Origin: Saccharothrix espanaensis DSM 44229 | GTDB lineage: Bacteria > Actinomycetota > Actinomycetes > Mycobacteriales > Pseudonocardiaceae | Assembly (NCBI RefSeq): GCF_000328705.1 | Contig: NC_019673.1 | Span: forward strand, 2,232,001 to 2,296,000 | Direction: 5' to 3' | Length of the DNA stretch: 64,000 nt | Shown here: piece by piece, positions 36,251-46,063 of the stretch | Layout: every line of letters starts with the position of its first letter | How positions within the stretch are numbered: position 1 is the stretch's first letter | Notes under the pieces: generated by a model | Database searches by the model: none | Told to the model about the DNA's origin: nothing | Seen by the model: only the letters and a program-made list of their open reading frames with translations | Made by a program: the position numbers and the translations under genes

Positions 36251-36442
36251 TCAGCGATCACGTCGCGGCATGAATCCGAATCGCCTCGGTCGTTGTTCGG
36301 GGGATGCGGATGCATCGGGTGGTTCGGGTGCGTTGTCGGACAGCGGGAGCTTTCGGTCGTCCTTCCGCCGCTGGCCCCGGAGGTCACCCAAGAATACCGA
36401 GGGATCCTCCTCTTCGGTTTTTTCGTTGATCGGGTCGACCAT
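36251..36442 (-). CDS. Small charged hypothetical protein divergent from the CHAT operon
   Basis: 63 residues, opening MVDPINEKTEEEDPSVFLGD and ending in a basic tail RPRRFGFMPRRDR. Acidic N-terminus, basic C-terminus, no hydrophobic segment. AAAGGAAG lies about 9 bases before the ATG, which is the main support. It is divergent from the membrane protein/CHAT pair with about 95 bases between starts, so the two units may share a control region. Function unknown. Confidence 0.5.
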   Translation of the reverse strand: MVDPINEKTEEEDPSVFLGDLRGQRRKDDRKLPLSDNAPEPPDASASPEQRPRRFGFMPRRDR

Positions 36443-36536
36443 GGTCTACTCTTCCTTTCCCGGCCTGGACCTGGGTGACCACGAAGGCCGGCAACGGCGA
36501 CCGACTGTCCGGTCGTCTCTTCCTCGAGGAGCGAAG

Positions 36537-37286
36537 ATGCCTTCGACCGTCGGCGGACTGATCATCTTCGTCACCCTGCTCGTCCCCGGATTCGTCTTTC
36601 AGCGTAGGTGGTCCCGCGACCGGCCGGTTGCGGAGGAGACCGCCCTCCACGAGGTGCTGACCATCTTGTTCGCGGGGCTGATGCTGGACGTCGCGGCTCT
36701 CGTGGTGCTCGGTGGTGCGTGGTGGGCTCTCCCGGGTCGAGCCATCGATCCCGGCCGGCTCATCCTCGACCCGGCGGTGTACGTAGCCGCACACCCGGTC
36801 AGGGTCGCTGGGTGGGCCGTAGTCCTCTTGGTGATCGCCACGGCAGGGGGAGGCGTGGCGGCCGCGCGGCGCGTCCAAGCGGCGGTCCGGCGCTCGACTC
36901 GCCGGAGCGCTTCGGACGAACCCTATGCCTCTGCCTGGTGGCAGTTGTTCGAGGAGCACGTGTCGGTCCCCATCCACGTCGGCTGCTTCCTCACCGACGG
37001 CGGGTATCTCGGTGGCCGCCTGCACAGCTACAGCCGTGTCGGAAAGGAGTCCGGCGACCGCGAGCTCACTCTGCGGGACGACATCACGTACCGCAGTTCC
37101 GGTGACACGTCCTCCGCGCAACTGCTGCGGAACGTCGGGGCGGTGAGCGTCAGCGCACGGAACATCCAGTTCCTGACCGTCACCTACCTCGCCTCGGCGA
37201 ACAGTGGAGACGACGTCGCGGCGGCGACGTCTTCGCGCTCCGTCGGCGTGAGTACGCCCACCGACCCCGCTGAAGCGGGTCGCTGA
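36537..37286 (+). CDS. DUF6338-like membrane protein, partner of CHAT protein
   Basis: A 249-residue protein with three probable membrane helices in the first 110 residues: GGLIIFVTLLVPGFVFQRR at the N-terminus, ILFAGLMLDVAALVVLGGAW and VAGWAVVLLVIATAGGGVAA. A cytosolic domain of about 130 residues follows, with DEPYASAWWQLFEEH and VGCFLTDGGYLGGRLHSYS, the pattern of DUF6338 proteins. ATG 36537 has GAGGAG 6 bases upstream. Its stop overlaps the start of the CHAT gene (TGATG), so the two are translationally coupled. A membrane-sensor or effector role with the CHAT protease-like protein is inference. Confidence 0.75.
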   Translation: MPSTVGGLIIFVTLLVPGFVFQRRWSRDRPVAEETALHEVLTILFAGLMLDVAALVVLGGAWWALPGRAIDPGRLILDPAVYVAAHPVRVAGWAVVLLVIATAGGGVAAARRVQAAVRRSTRRSASDEPYASAWWQLFEEHVSVPIHVGCFLTDGGYLGGRLHSYSRVGKESGDRELTLRDDITYRSSGDTSSAQLLRNVGAVSVSARNIQFLTVTYLASANSGDDVAAATSSRSVGVSTPTDPAEAGR

Positions 37287-40200
37287 TGGCTCGAAGACCG
37301 CCACGGACCTCGTTCGGCTACTCGGCCCCGTCGGGTGCGCAGGTCGTGGGCTGGAGGTGCTTCGCAGGAGGTTGTCACAGGACCGAGGACGCAGCCCCGC
37401 GTCGGTGGCCGTTTGCCTGTCCGGGATGCGGTCGTCCAGTCGACCCGGTGTTCGCCGAGCCGTGGGCGCATGACGCCCAGGGGTACGAGTTGCGTGGGCG
37501 CGCGGCGTCGCCTCGCGACACCTACGACTACCAGAGCGCGCTCGTCGATCTAGCGGTCTGGCGCTACAAAGACGCTCTCCGCGCACGAGACCGCGCCGGA
37601 GCTGACGCGGCTCGAGCGGATCTGCGCCGGATCGGGGCCCGGTTACGCGCCGAGGGTGGTGATTGGTGGTTGTCCCAAGCGCGGGCGCGGGTCGTCGTCC
37701 TCGCGCTCGAGAATGATGATCCGGACGCGGCTGCGGACGAAGTGCTCGCCTTCCACGCGGACGTCCGGACGACCTCGCGAGGCGATCTGGAGGACAACCA
37801 ACGCCTGACCGACGCACGGGTGTTCGTCGACGCCTGCCTCACGTTCCTGGTCGATCCACGTTCCGTGGGTCACCGAAGAGAGGGGGACGTCGTCGATGCC
37901 ATGGTCCCCGTCCACGAGGTGCTCCGGGCCTCCTGGTGTTCGGTTCCAGCTCTCGAGGACAAGCGTCACGAGGCGCTGCGGATGCGAGCAGCCCTGCACG
38001 GAGCCGCCCGGCCCGCGTCACCGGAGTGGACACCGCCCGGAGATGTACCTCCCGTCTCCGAGGGGGAATCGCCTGCCGGCGTTCAGGCGCGGATGGCGGC
38101 TGCTGCGGCAGTGGTCGCGGACGCGAAGGCGGGGAAGAGCCCGGAGCACCTGGTCCGGGTGTTGGACGACATGGCCGCCCTGGTGTCGGAGGGTTACGGC
38201 CAGCACACCGTCGCGCTCGCGGCCGGTGTGCTGGCCGACGCGGCGTTGACCGTCGCCGAGATCCACGACGATCCCGCACCCCTGTTCGCCGCGGCCGACC
38301 GACTCTCCGACTCGCCGTCCCTCGCGCATCTGCTCAGGGCCCGAGCCCACATCGTGGCCGGCGACATCTCGTCCGCCGCATCGGAGGTCGAGGCCGGGTT
38401 GTCGGCGTCGGACGGCGCGCGTCCAGGTCTGCTTCCCCACCTGTACGCGATGCTCGGATGGACGATCGCGCAGCGCGTCCCCGAACAGTTGGACGCGGCG
38501 ATCGCGGCCTGCCGCACAGTGCGGGACCGGGGACGGGCGGACATCACCCCCGCGGACCTCCCACTGGCCCGGCTGCTCGTGGAGAAGGCGCTGAACCGGA
38601 CGACCCCGGCCGGTGAGGCGATGTCCCTGCTCCGGGAAGCGCTCACGCTGTGCGGGCGTCCCGGAACGGACAACCAGGCCGTCGCACAGGAGGCGAAGGA
38701 CGCGTTGGCCGTCCTGACCGGCCGCGGCGACGTCGACGAGCGGTTACACGCATGGCGTTCCGCGGTTCGGAGCACCGGGAACGCGCCCGCCACGACCCAA
38801 ATGCGCCTGGCGACGGCATGGGTCCGCTGGGCGCTGGGAACGAACCGGATCGAGCCGGTCGCGGAGGCATACCACCACCTCGTGTCGCTGATTCCGGTCG
38901 CCGTCCGGGTTCGCTACCGCACCGACGCCCAGGCGCGAGTGCTCGCCGCGGTCCGGGAGCACACCGAAGAGGCTGGGTACTGGCTGGCCCGTGCCCATCG
39001 CTACCGGGACGCGGTGGTGGCGCTGGAGACCGGGCGGGCGGTCGCGCTCAGTGCGTTGATCGAGCGCGACGATCCTGTTGTGGCCCAGGCGCTGTGCGAG
39101 GCCGACCGCGCGGATCTGCTCGACCGCTACCGGGACGCGCTGGCGGGGGTGGACGCCTGCGAGCACGGTCACGGCGACAGCCACTCCGCGTGGGCGCTCG
39201 TCATGGCGGTCGCCCGGGAGATCGCGGACGTCATCGGCGCAGATCCGGTGGCACCTGCGGTGGAATACGCCGATATCGCCGGTGCCACCGACGACGGCGC
39301 GGTGGTGTACGTGGCGGCGGCCGACGCGAGCGGCTACGCCTTGGTCGTCGCGGGCCGTCAGGACCCGCAGTGCGTGTGGCTGCCAGACCTCAACCGGGGT
39401 GTGGTGGAGGAGTGGCTCGAAGACCAGTCGGGCACGCCCGATGAGCGGGCGCAGCTCATGAAGGGGGACCTCGACAGGTTGTGGACCGGGGGGATGCGCG
39501 ACCTGCTGGCGTACTACGCGCGCGGACCGATCGTCACCCTGGTGCCGGTCGGCGTGATGACCTCGGTGCCCCTGCACGCGACGCCGAGTCGAGCCGGGCA
39601 GTTCTCCGCGCTCAGGTACGCCCCGAACGCGCGCACCCTCCGCTGGTGCGAAGTCCGGGCCCGCGCCTTCGCCGGGCACCCGGCGAGAGTGCTCGTTGCG
39701 GACGTGCCGCAGGCCGCAGGGGAGGAACAACCGCTGGGACAGGCCGCTGCCGAGGCCGCCGCCGTCGAGGCGGTCTGGTCAGATCAGTGCACCCGTCTAC
39801 CCTCAGCCACCTGGGCCCGGTTCGAGCCGATCGCTCACGCCTACGACGTCTGGCACATCGCGTGCCACGGCCACGTCGAACCGCGGGCTGTCCTGAACAG
39901 CGCGCTCGGGTTCACCGACACCTGGGTGACCATCAGGGACTTGCGCGACCGGTTCCACTCCGAGCCACGCCGGCTCGCCATCGTGTCAGCGTGCGACATG
40001 CTCAACGTCGGTGAGGACATGCCCAACGAATCCATCGGCCTGCCGTCGGCGTTGTTGCAACTCGGATTCGCGGGCGTCATCGCCGCGTCCTGGAAAGTGG
40101 GCGACCTGGCCTCGGCCTACTTGATGGCGCGGTTCCACCACGAATGGCGGAGCGGCGGAGCGCACCCGGCCGTCGCACTGACCGTCGCGCAGAGATGGCT

Positions 40201-40330
40201 CCAGGGCGCGACTATCGAGGATCTGGCCGCGTTCGCACCGAGCCTCCCGCTTCCCGACGCCCGGTACGGCCGGCCTCGTCCGTTCGCCCACCCGTGGCAC
40301 TGGGCCGCCTTCGCCTACACCGGCGGTTGA
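37286..40330 (+). CDS. Zinc-ribbon, helical-repeat CHAT-domain protein (caspase-like)
   Basis: A 1014-residue protein. A short zinc-ribbon-like segment (CFAGGCHRTED and FACPGCGRPVDP, about residues 28-55) is followed by a long TPR-like helical region (about 70-620). The C-terminal CHAT domain (about 670-1010) holds the catalytic His in WHIACHGHVEPRAVLN and the catalytic Cys in RLAIVSACDMLN, and it ends WHWAAFAYTGG. CHAT domains are caspase-family proteases found in conflict and programmed-death systems. Both catalytic residues are present, so activity is expected. It is coupled to the upstream membrane protein, and its 3' end overlaps the convergent gene at 40315 by 16 bases. Confidence 0.88.
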   Translation: MARRPPRTSFGYSAPSGAQVVGWRCFAGGCHRTEDAAPRRWPFACPGCGRPVDPVFAEPWAHDAQGYELRGRAASPRDTYDYQSALVDLAVWRYKDALRARDRAGADAARADLRRIGARLRAEGGDWWLSQARARVVVLALENDDPDAAADEVLAFHADVRTTSRGDLEDNQRLTDARVFVDACLTFLVDPRSVGHRREGDVVDAMVPVHEVLRASWCSVPALEDKRHEALRMRAALHGAARPASPEWTPPGDVPPVSEGESPAGVQARMAAAAAVVADAKAGKSPEHLVRVLDDMAALVSEGYGQHTVALAAGVLADAALTVAEIHDDPAPLFAAADRLSDSPSLAHLLRARAHIVAGDISSAASEVEAGLSASDGARPGLLPHLYAMLGWTIAQRVPEQLDAAIAACRTVRDRGRADITPADLPLARLLVEKALNRTTPAGEAMSLLREALTLCGRPGTDNQAVAQEAKDALAVLTGRGDVDERLHAWRSAVRSTGNAPATTQMRLATAWVRWALGTNRIEPVAEAYHHLVSLIPVAVRVRYRTDAQARVLAAVREHTEEAGYWLARAHRYRDAVVALETGRAVALSALIERDDPVVAQALCEADRADLLDRYRDALAGVDACEHGHGDSHSAWALVMAVAREIADVIGADPVAPAVEYADIAGATDDGAVVYVAAADASGYALVVAGRQDPQCVWLPDLNRGVVEEWLEDQSGTPDERAQLMKGDLDRLWTGGMRDLLAYYARGPIVTLVPVGVMTSVPLHATPSRAGQFSALRYAPNARTLRWCEVRARAFAGHPARVLVADVPQAAGEEQPLGQAAAEAAAVEAVWSDQCTRLPSATWARFEPIAHAYDVWHIACHGHVEPRAVLNSALGFTDTWVTIRDLRDRFHSEPRRLAIVSACDMLNVGEDMPNESIGLPSALLQLGFAGVIAASWKVGDLASAYLMARFHHEWRSGGAHPAVALTVAQRWLQGATIEDLAAFAPSLPLPDARYGRPRPFAHPWHWAAFAYTGG

Positions 40331-40749
40331 GCGGGCCCGTCCGGCCAGGTCCCGGGTCCGTTGACCTCCAGCCAACGGGTCCGCTCATACCCCTTGAGCA
40401 TCGCGCTCGGCAAGCGACGAACACGCTTGACCTCGATCGCGGCATCCAGGATGGCCAAAGCGTCCGGCGTGGTGAGTAGTTCTCCGCGGACCAGTTCCCG
40501 GACGAGGCAACTCGCCCCGTAGGTGGCGAACCCGCCCTCGTCATCCGCGACGAAGCCCCGTAGATCGCACATGAATCCGACCGGGTCCTCCTCCACGTAT
40601 CCCCAGAACGGCGCGATGCAGGTCGGGTGGATCGCGATCGAGTCGATGCCGGATCCGTGCACGTCGAATTCGAACCGTCCCAGCATCTCCATGCGGCGTG
40701 GCATATCCGAGGGGAAGCGCGATCTGGTCTTGCGGTTGCACCATCGCAT
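40315..40749 (-). CDS. Conserved-looking hypothetical protein, convergent with CHAT gene
   Basis: 144 residues; ATG 40749 has GGAGGG about 10 bases upstream. The core reads like a real globular domain (GRFEFDVHGSGIDSIAIHP, FWGYVEEDPVGFMCDLRGF, TTPDALAILDAAIEVKRVR). There is no signal peptide or membrane helix. The family is not recognised; the beta-rich first half followed by a helix resembles small immunity-type proteins, but nothing more can be said. It overlaps the CHAT gene tail to tail by 16 bases. Confidence 0.6.
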   Translation of the reverse strand: MRWCNRKTRSRFPSDMPRRMEMLGRFEFDVHGSGIDSIAIHPTCIAPFWGYVEEDPVGFMCDLRGFVADDEGGFATYGASCLVRELVRGELLTTPDALAILDAAIEVKRVRRLPSAMLKGYERTRWLEVNGPGTWPDGPAQPPV

Positions 40750-41600
40750 ACCGCCGAATCCCTCCTGGAGGCGACTTCACCGGTAAGATCGCGCCCCGGG
40801 TCGATGCTGTTACCGGCGGTCCATGAAAAGTGGACGCAGGCCACCGGCTCCGGAGTTTTCCCGATGTGGCAACGCTTCGAGATCGCGCGCCACGTGCGAC
40901 TGGGCAGGAAGCTCTGGCACTGTACTGACAACAAGGGTGCGGAGCCGCCGAACGCATCCAGCGGCACCCAGCGACCTAGGCGAACCTGCGAGGGCCTCTA
41001 GAGGCGGCACACGAGTTCTGGACCGTTCGGTCGACGCAGGCTCGTAGTCGTTGATCAGTCGAGGACGAGGTGACCGCCTATCTGTCCCGAGGTGTACGGA
41101 CCGGGCATCGGCGGCTTTGCTGGCAGAGCAACCCTGACAGTCCAACTTGCGTAAACGTGAGGTGCGGGACGCGGGTTACTGTATCGATCATGAAGACCTG
41201 CGCTGGCGGGCTGGTGGGCGCGACCACCCGAGAAGACACCTTCGAAACGAGCGGCGCGAGATCGGCAGCCGGACGTTGACGCTGGGCAACAAGGGAAGCC
41301 CCGCGCGCGCTAACGAGTACGGTGACACCCGCCAGCCGGACCCGCTGTCCATCCGGCAGCCGGAGTGGGCGGCAGGGCCGCTGCGTTGGCCAGGGAAATC
41401 GCACTGGGGAACAGGTGGCGCGGCGGTTGCAGCGGTGAGGGCTCGACCACCTGCCCGGTGTTCTGCTGGCGATCGCGCTGGTTGTGGCCATACATCGGCG
41501 AGTTGCGGTGCGACGGCGATCGGACGTCCGCTCCAGGCACTACTAACGATCGTTCCGCTGGCTGCGCGGCACGGCCGGAGTCGGAGGCTTGGTCATGCGT
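40750..41600. other. Gene-poor stretch
   Basis: About 850 bases with only short, shadow-like frames on both strands and no convincing start or family motif. The end next to the 41601 repeat contains a hydrophobic run in one frame that may be a decayed membrane gene, but it is interrupted by stops. Confidence 0.45.
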
Positions 41601-41679
41601 GTTCAGGGGGCGGACGAGAAGGAGGGCAAGGAAGGAGATCTCGTTGTACCGTAACGAACATGATCTGCCTCGAACTGCG
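41601..41679 (-). repeat. 79-bp dispersed repeat, copy 2 (inverted relative to 13161-13237)
   Basis: Reverse complement begins CGCAGTTCGAGGCAGATC, identical to copy 1 over those 18 bases, and stays about 80% identical to the end. On the plus strand the palindrome is TCGTT (41641-41645), a 7-base loop, AACGA (41653-41657). In copy 1 the arms are TCTTT/AAAGA with the same loop length. No transposase lies directly next to this copy. Confidence 0.75.
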
Positions 41680-41867
41680 CTCAACGGACCTGTATTGGAG
41701 TCTGGATTGAACGTTTCCGCAGGTCAAGGCTTGATCGAGGCGATTCTAAGGGAGGAGCCTGCAACATATCGGTTGGTCAAGTAGTCGCGCCTTCGAGCTC
41801 GGCTGAAGGCGACTCGCGGTGTGCTGTATGACTCTATCGCTCTGCTCGAATGTTGGCATTCGAGGTG

Positions 41868-42280
41868 CTTCTTGGAGTCAGTCGAGGGGTACGGCGTGGC
41901 GTCGCGCAGCCAGCGGTACTGGTAGTCCCGTTTGCGGATGCCGCCCGGTTCCTTGGTGGGAAGGCGGTGGCGGCCATGATCGTGCCGGTGTCGTGGTGGG
42001 CCGGGCCCGTGAGGGTCAGGGCCGAGCGCAACATCAGCTCGGGCTCGACGGTGGGCAGCTTGAGTGTGGCGGTCCAGTTCGACCGGTGTGCGCGGGCGCG
42101 CCGCTCGGGCCCGCCGGGAGTGGGCTCGGACAGGTTGGTGGCGCCGCAGTGTAATTCCAGCAGGATCACCACGCCCTCGCGTGGCCGAACGACCGCGGTG
42201 GCGGTCTCCTGCCGGCTGTCGAAAGTGGTTTGCCAGTTCATGCCGGGCGAGCGCAGCACCATCGGCTCTGACGCGCCCAC
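41868..42280 (-). pseudogene. GH15 glucoamylase/trehalase-like remnant
   Basis: Reading from about 42270, one frame gives MVLRSPGMNWQTTFDSRQ, VVILLELHCGATNLSEPTPG and LKLPTVEPELMLRSALTLTG. After a frameshift another gives GGIRKRDYQYRWLRDA, the conserved entry to the GH15 catalytic barrel. Nothing further remains. Both the N-terminal start and the catalytic domain are missing, so this is a fragment from the middle of the gene. Confidence 0.8.
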
Positions 42281-42639
42281 GACGCAGGCCTTCGCGCTCG
42301 CACGGCAACCGCGCCAGTTCTCTCGTGGTCAGCCAGAACGCTGCCTGACCAAGCGACCTGCAACGATGACTTTTCGAGCGGCACACCCTTGAGGAGGGCG
42401 TGGACCTCGTCGTGCCGGCCGCATGACCGCCAGCCCGGTGTTGGTGCGCACGCCGGGCATCGCGGCAGGTGAGCTCCTCAGCCAGGTATTGGTAGGGGCC
42501 GGGCCGCCTGTTCGAGGTGGAAGCCGGTGTCAGCGACGCGCCGGTGTTCCAAGATCCCGGATGAAGTCGAACTCGGAGAAATACCCTGGCGGTGGCGGCG
42601 ACCGGCCGCAAGGGCGTGGTCACCGCCACCGGGCGGTGC
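42281..42639. other. No gene seen
   Basis: About 360 bases between the GH15 remnant and the immunity candidate. Frames are short or of shadow composition. Nothing further can be supported. Confidence 0.45.
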
Positions 42640-43080
42640 TCAGTCGAGTGGCCAGATCCTCACGAGCCAGTGCTCGACGTCGCTGAAGAACAACTCGTGC
42701 TCCTCGTGCGAGAGCCGTGCCGCTTCGTCACGGCCGGTGCAGCTCACGCGGACTCCGGCTCGACCGGTGAACGCCGCAGGGATCTCCACGGAAAAGCCGG
42801 TGTCGATCGCCAGCAGGACCACGGCAGGCGCTGCCAGGTCGACGGCGCCGGTCACGGTCTCCGACCCGGAGGGGTGCTCGGGCGGTTCGCCATCCCAGAA
42901 CTCGACCCGCACGTTCGCGGTGTGGTCGTCGGCGGCGCTGAAGAAGCCGACACCGCCACCGATCACGGATGCCACGGGGTGCTCGACGGCGAGCGGATCG
43001 CCACCCGCTCCGGTGATCAGGGAGAACGCCCCGTATGTCACGGGCACCGGGGTTTCCCGGGATGAGAGCAGGTTCGGCAC
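42640..43080 (-). CDS. Candidate immunity protein for NucA/NucB nuclease
   Basis: 146 residues from GTG 43080, which has a strong GGAGGTGGGAA just upstream, 29 bases after the nuclease stop on the same strand. The protein is acidic and beta-rich (GAFSLITGAGGDPLAVEHP, VGFFSAADDHTANVRVEFWD, GRAGVRVSCTGRDEAARLS) and ends with an acidic helix. No known family, no signal peptide. Position and acidity match a nuclease inhibitor or immunity protein, by analogy with NucA and its inhibitor; this is inference. Confidence 0.7.
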   Translation of the reverse strand: MPNLLSSRETPVPVTYGAFSLITGAGGDPLAVEHPVASVIGGGVGFFSAADDHTANVRVEFWDGEPPEHPSGSETVTGAVDLAAPAVVLLAIDTGFSVEIPAAFTGRAGVRVSCTGRDEAARLSHEEHELFFSDVEHWLVRIWPLD

Positions 43081-43109
43081 TTCCCACCTCCGCCTTCGCC
43101 TGGACTACG

Positions 43110-44507
43110 TCATCCGACGATATCGACGTAGAACGTGTCGCGTTCGAGGATGTGGTCCGCGGCGTACCAGATGCCCAGCGCTCGGCCCGCGGCGCGGTTC
43201 TGGGTCCGGTCCAGCGGCATCGACGAGAACGAGACCGCGGTGTTGCCACCGTTCCACAGATTGTAGGCCGCCCCCTCGTAAGTCGACGCGAACGGGTACT
43301 CGTCGCAGTCGAGCGTGCCGCCCCGTGAGTAGTTCAAGCCCCAGAACCGGATGCAGTTCGCAACTGCCAGCAGCCTGTTCGCCTCGTACCTGTCCTCACG
43401 CCCGACGCCCAGATCCGGCACGAGCCTCGCCAGCTTGCGCCCGGATGCCTTGGCACCCGGGATGATCCTGCCGACCCCGCCGGGCCTGGTGTTCTCCGGT
43501 GTCCTCTGCGCCAGGTCGATGTGTTCCGCGACCACCTTCACCGGCGATCCTGACGCCTTGGAGTAGGTCAGCACGGCGTCGACGTCGGTGAAGATGCACG
43601 CGCCGTTGTCACGGCGCTGCGTCTCGACGTTGTAGGTGTACGTCGAGGTGTCGCAGCGCAGGGCGTCGTCGGGCAGTTCCACCTCCGGCGGCAGGTAGTC
43701 GGGGGCGAAGTTCGTGATCGTCAACGAGGTGTTGTAGTAGGTCTTGTTGTCCGGCTCGTTCGGGAACGCGCTGTTGCCCGAGATGGTCAGGTCGAAGCTG
43801 GTCTCGAACCCCGCACGCAGTTCGCCGAGCGTCTTGGTGACGCCGCCGCTCTGCGAGTTCTGGCAGGTGGAGCCGTCGAGCGCGACGCAGTCCACGCGCA
43901 GTCGGATCAACGTGCTGTCCGGCGCGGGTTCCGGACCGGACTTTTGACCGGTGTCGGTGCGGATGGTGAACCTGGCCTTGCGAACCGGTGCGCTCGTGTC
44001 ACCGGGAGGAACGGCGTTGGCGTCGCCCACCCCGATCACGACGATCCGGAACGAGTTGATCGACGGGCTGCACAGGATCGGGCAGGACGCCGGCTTGACC
44101 AGGTTGTCGTATCCCGCGTAGCAGGTCGAGTAGTGGTTCTTGTGCCACCAGACCGGATCGCCCGACGGGAACTGGTGGTCGTCGCACTCGTCGAGGGTGA
44201 CGGGGTCGACCGCGATCTGCGCGGAAGCATCCGGTGCCACGATGTCCGTAATGTCCCTCGTGAAGTCCTGCTGCTTGTCGGTCTGCTCCCAGGACATGCG
44301 TTCGTGCAGCGTTGCGGGCGGGGGGTTGGTCTGGGTCACCTGGTCGACGGGAACCCTGACGATGTCGCCGGAAGGCGTGACGCGGTCGGTGACCAGGCCG
44401 GCCGGTGTGTCCGATGTGGTCGTTTGAGCGGTTGAGGTGCCCGTCGCCAGCAGGCTGGCGGCGAAGGCCGCCAGTACCGCGATGGCGGCGGAACGAGATC
44501 TGCGCAC
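43110..44507 (-). CDS. Secreted NucA/NucB-type deoxyribonuclease
   Basis: A 465-residue exported protein. GTG 44507 is chosen because GAGGGGG precedes it at about 9 bases and it gives a clean signal peptide (RRSRSAAIAVLAAFAASLLATG). The middle is a long Cys-containing extracellular region (CDDHQFPSGDPVWWHKNHYS, NSFRIVVIGVGDANAVPPG). The C-terminal domain has LDCDEYPFASTYEGAAYNL, the hallmark of NucA/NucB non-specific DNases, with the Asp-Glu pair in place. The C-terminus ends ERDTFYVDIVG. It probably degrades extracellular or competitor DNA and is followed by a likely immunity gene. Confidence 0.87.
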   Translation of the reverse strand: MRRSRSAAIAVLAAFAASLLATGTSTAQTTTSDTPAGLVTDRVTPSGDIVRVPVDQVTQTNPPPATLHERMSWEQTDKQQDFTRDITDIVAPDASAQIAVDPVTLDECDDHQFPSGDPVWWHKNHYSTCYAGYDNLVKPASCPILCSPSINSFRIVVIGVGDANAVPPGDTSAPVRKARFTIRTDTGQKSGPEPAPDSTLIRLRVDCVALDGSTCQNSQSGGVTKTLGELRAGFETSFDLTISGNSAFPNEPDNKTYYNTSLTITNFAPDYLPPEVELPDDALRCDTSTYTYNVETQRRDNGACIFTDVDAVLTYSKASGSPVKVVAEHIDLAQRTPENTRPGGVGRIIPGAKASGRKLARLVPDLGVGREDRYEANRLLAVANCIRFWGLNYSRGGTLDCDEYPFASTYEGAAYNLWNGGNTAVSFSSMPLDRTQNRAAGRALGIWYAADHILERDTFYVDIVG

Positions 44508-45220
44508 GGAAATGAGCCCCCTCTTCCTCCGAGTGGAACGAGGGGTCGGCGCAAGCGGATGGCGAGAGTGTTCGCCCCGATCCCCCCCGATCGTGGTGAA
44601 GAACGTCGCGCCGAACCGGATCCCCCTCCGGCTGTCACGAGGCAACGCTTCCGCACGGCACTCTGCCGGCGTGCGACCGGAACACCGGGAGAGGCGTCCG
44701 CGCGTCACCCGTTCGCCGGTGCGCCATTCGAGTGTTCACCACCAACGAAAGGGGTTTCGCTGCTGTCGACCGGTGGACCGGTCTCGCTGGCGGGACAGCT
44801 TGTCCAGGTGTCGACCGCGATGCTCACCAGGTCGTCATCGCCTGACCCCGCCCGCGGAGCGGGTCAACACGGCGAGGGGTCTGTCCAGTTGCTGGCTCTG
44901 ACACACTTTCGGCGGTGACGGTGAGTAGCCGGTTGCGGCAGTGACCTTGCGCCGGACGCCGGACGGCACGGCCGCAACCCGGATGCGGACCGCGACCACC
45001 GCCCTCCGTCACGCTGTGCCTGCCGAGAATCTCGTCCGTGCAGGTCAGGCAGCATGGTGGTGCTCGTTGACAGTACTGTCCGACCGCTGTCGTCGCCGGA
45101 GGCGCTGTCGAACCGGTCGGACAGCGAGTGCGGGAACAGCATGATGTCCGACGCACGACGGGCATGGCCGTGTCGCTGAAGTGCTTACAGAGGTTGAATG
45201 AGCGATGGCGGATGTCGTGA
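44508..45220. other. Intergenic region between the nuclease and IS630 remnant
   Basis: About 710 bases without a supportable gene. It holds the nuclease promoter and, near 45150-45220, presumably one end of the IS630 element. Terminal inverted repeats could not be assigned by eye. Confidence 0.45.
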
Positions 45221-45905
45221 TCATGCTGTCGTCGTGAGGGCCAGTCCGGTTTGGGCGAGGCAGCCGTCGAGCACGTCGGGCCGGTACTGGATCTTCTTGA
45301 GTTTCCGTTTCACCACCCGTACCAGGTGGTCGAGGTCGGCCGCGGCGAAGTCGGTCAGCGACCGCTTGAGCAGTGACCACACGCCTTCGGTCGGGTTCAA
45401 CTCCGGCGCGTAGGACGGCAGGTGCACCACGCGCAGCCAGTCCCGGTTCGCGTCGATGAACTCGACGAGCCCGTGTGTTTTGTGGACAGTCAAGTTGTCC
45501 CAGATCCACACCATCGGAGAGCGGAGTTGGTTGTGGGTGGCCACGATCAGGTCCCGGTAGTCGGCCCAGGTGAAGCCGCGCCGCTCGCCCTTGCGTCCAT
45601 GCCACAGGCGCAGCCGGTCGAGCAGACGCGGCCGGTCACCGGGCTTGAAGCACCGCACCCCGGCGATGGACACCCAGCCCGCGCGGCGGCCGCGCACGGT
45701 GAACACCGGGGTCTGATCGTGTGGCGCCCAGCTGCGCCCTTTCGGTGGTCTCAGCCCCTGGCCCGCTTCGTTCTCGAAGCAGATGACGGCGCCCAGGTCC
45801 GCCGCGAGTCTTTTGCCCAGGGCCACACCTCCTCGTGCCACACCCCGACCGCTCCGTCGTTACGCTCCAACGCCCGATGCGCGGGGACCTGCAGTACTGC
45901 CCGCA
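45221..45905 (-). pseudogene. IS630-family transposase, N-terminally truncated and frameshifted
   Basis: The frame 45221-45841 carries the DDE domain: VICFENEAGQGLRPPKGRSW with the first acidic residue (normally Asp or Glu), MVWIWDNLTVHKT with the second Asp, and LPSYAPELNPTEGVWSLLKR with the Glu. The residues before it (LQVPAHRALERND and WHEEVWPWAKD) lie in a different frame upstream, showing a frameshift near 45830. The helix-turn-helix part is missing. It differs from the IS630 remnant at 12672, so two elements are represented. Confidence 0.83.
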
Positions 45906-46063
45906 GGTTGTGATCGTTGAGGATGAGCAGTCAATCGCTGACTTCGCACCTGGCCGTGCCGACGAACCGCTCGGCTTACGGATACCGCAGATAGATTTCG
46001 CGACCTGGATCCTCTACCGGAGATTGCTCCGTCGGGCGAGGCGGTGAACGAGCCTATGAGGTG

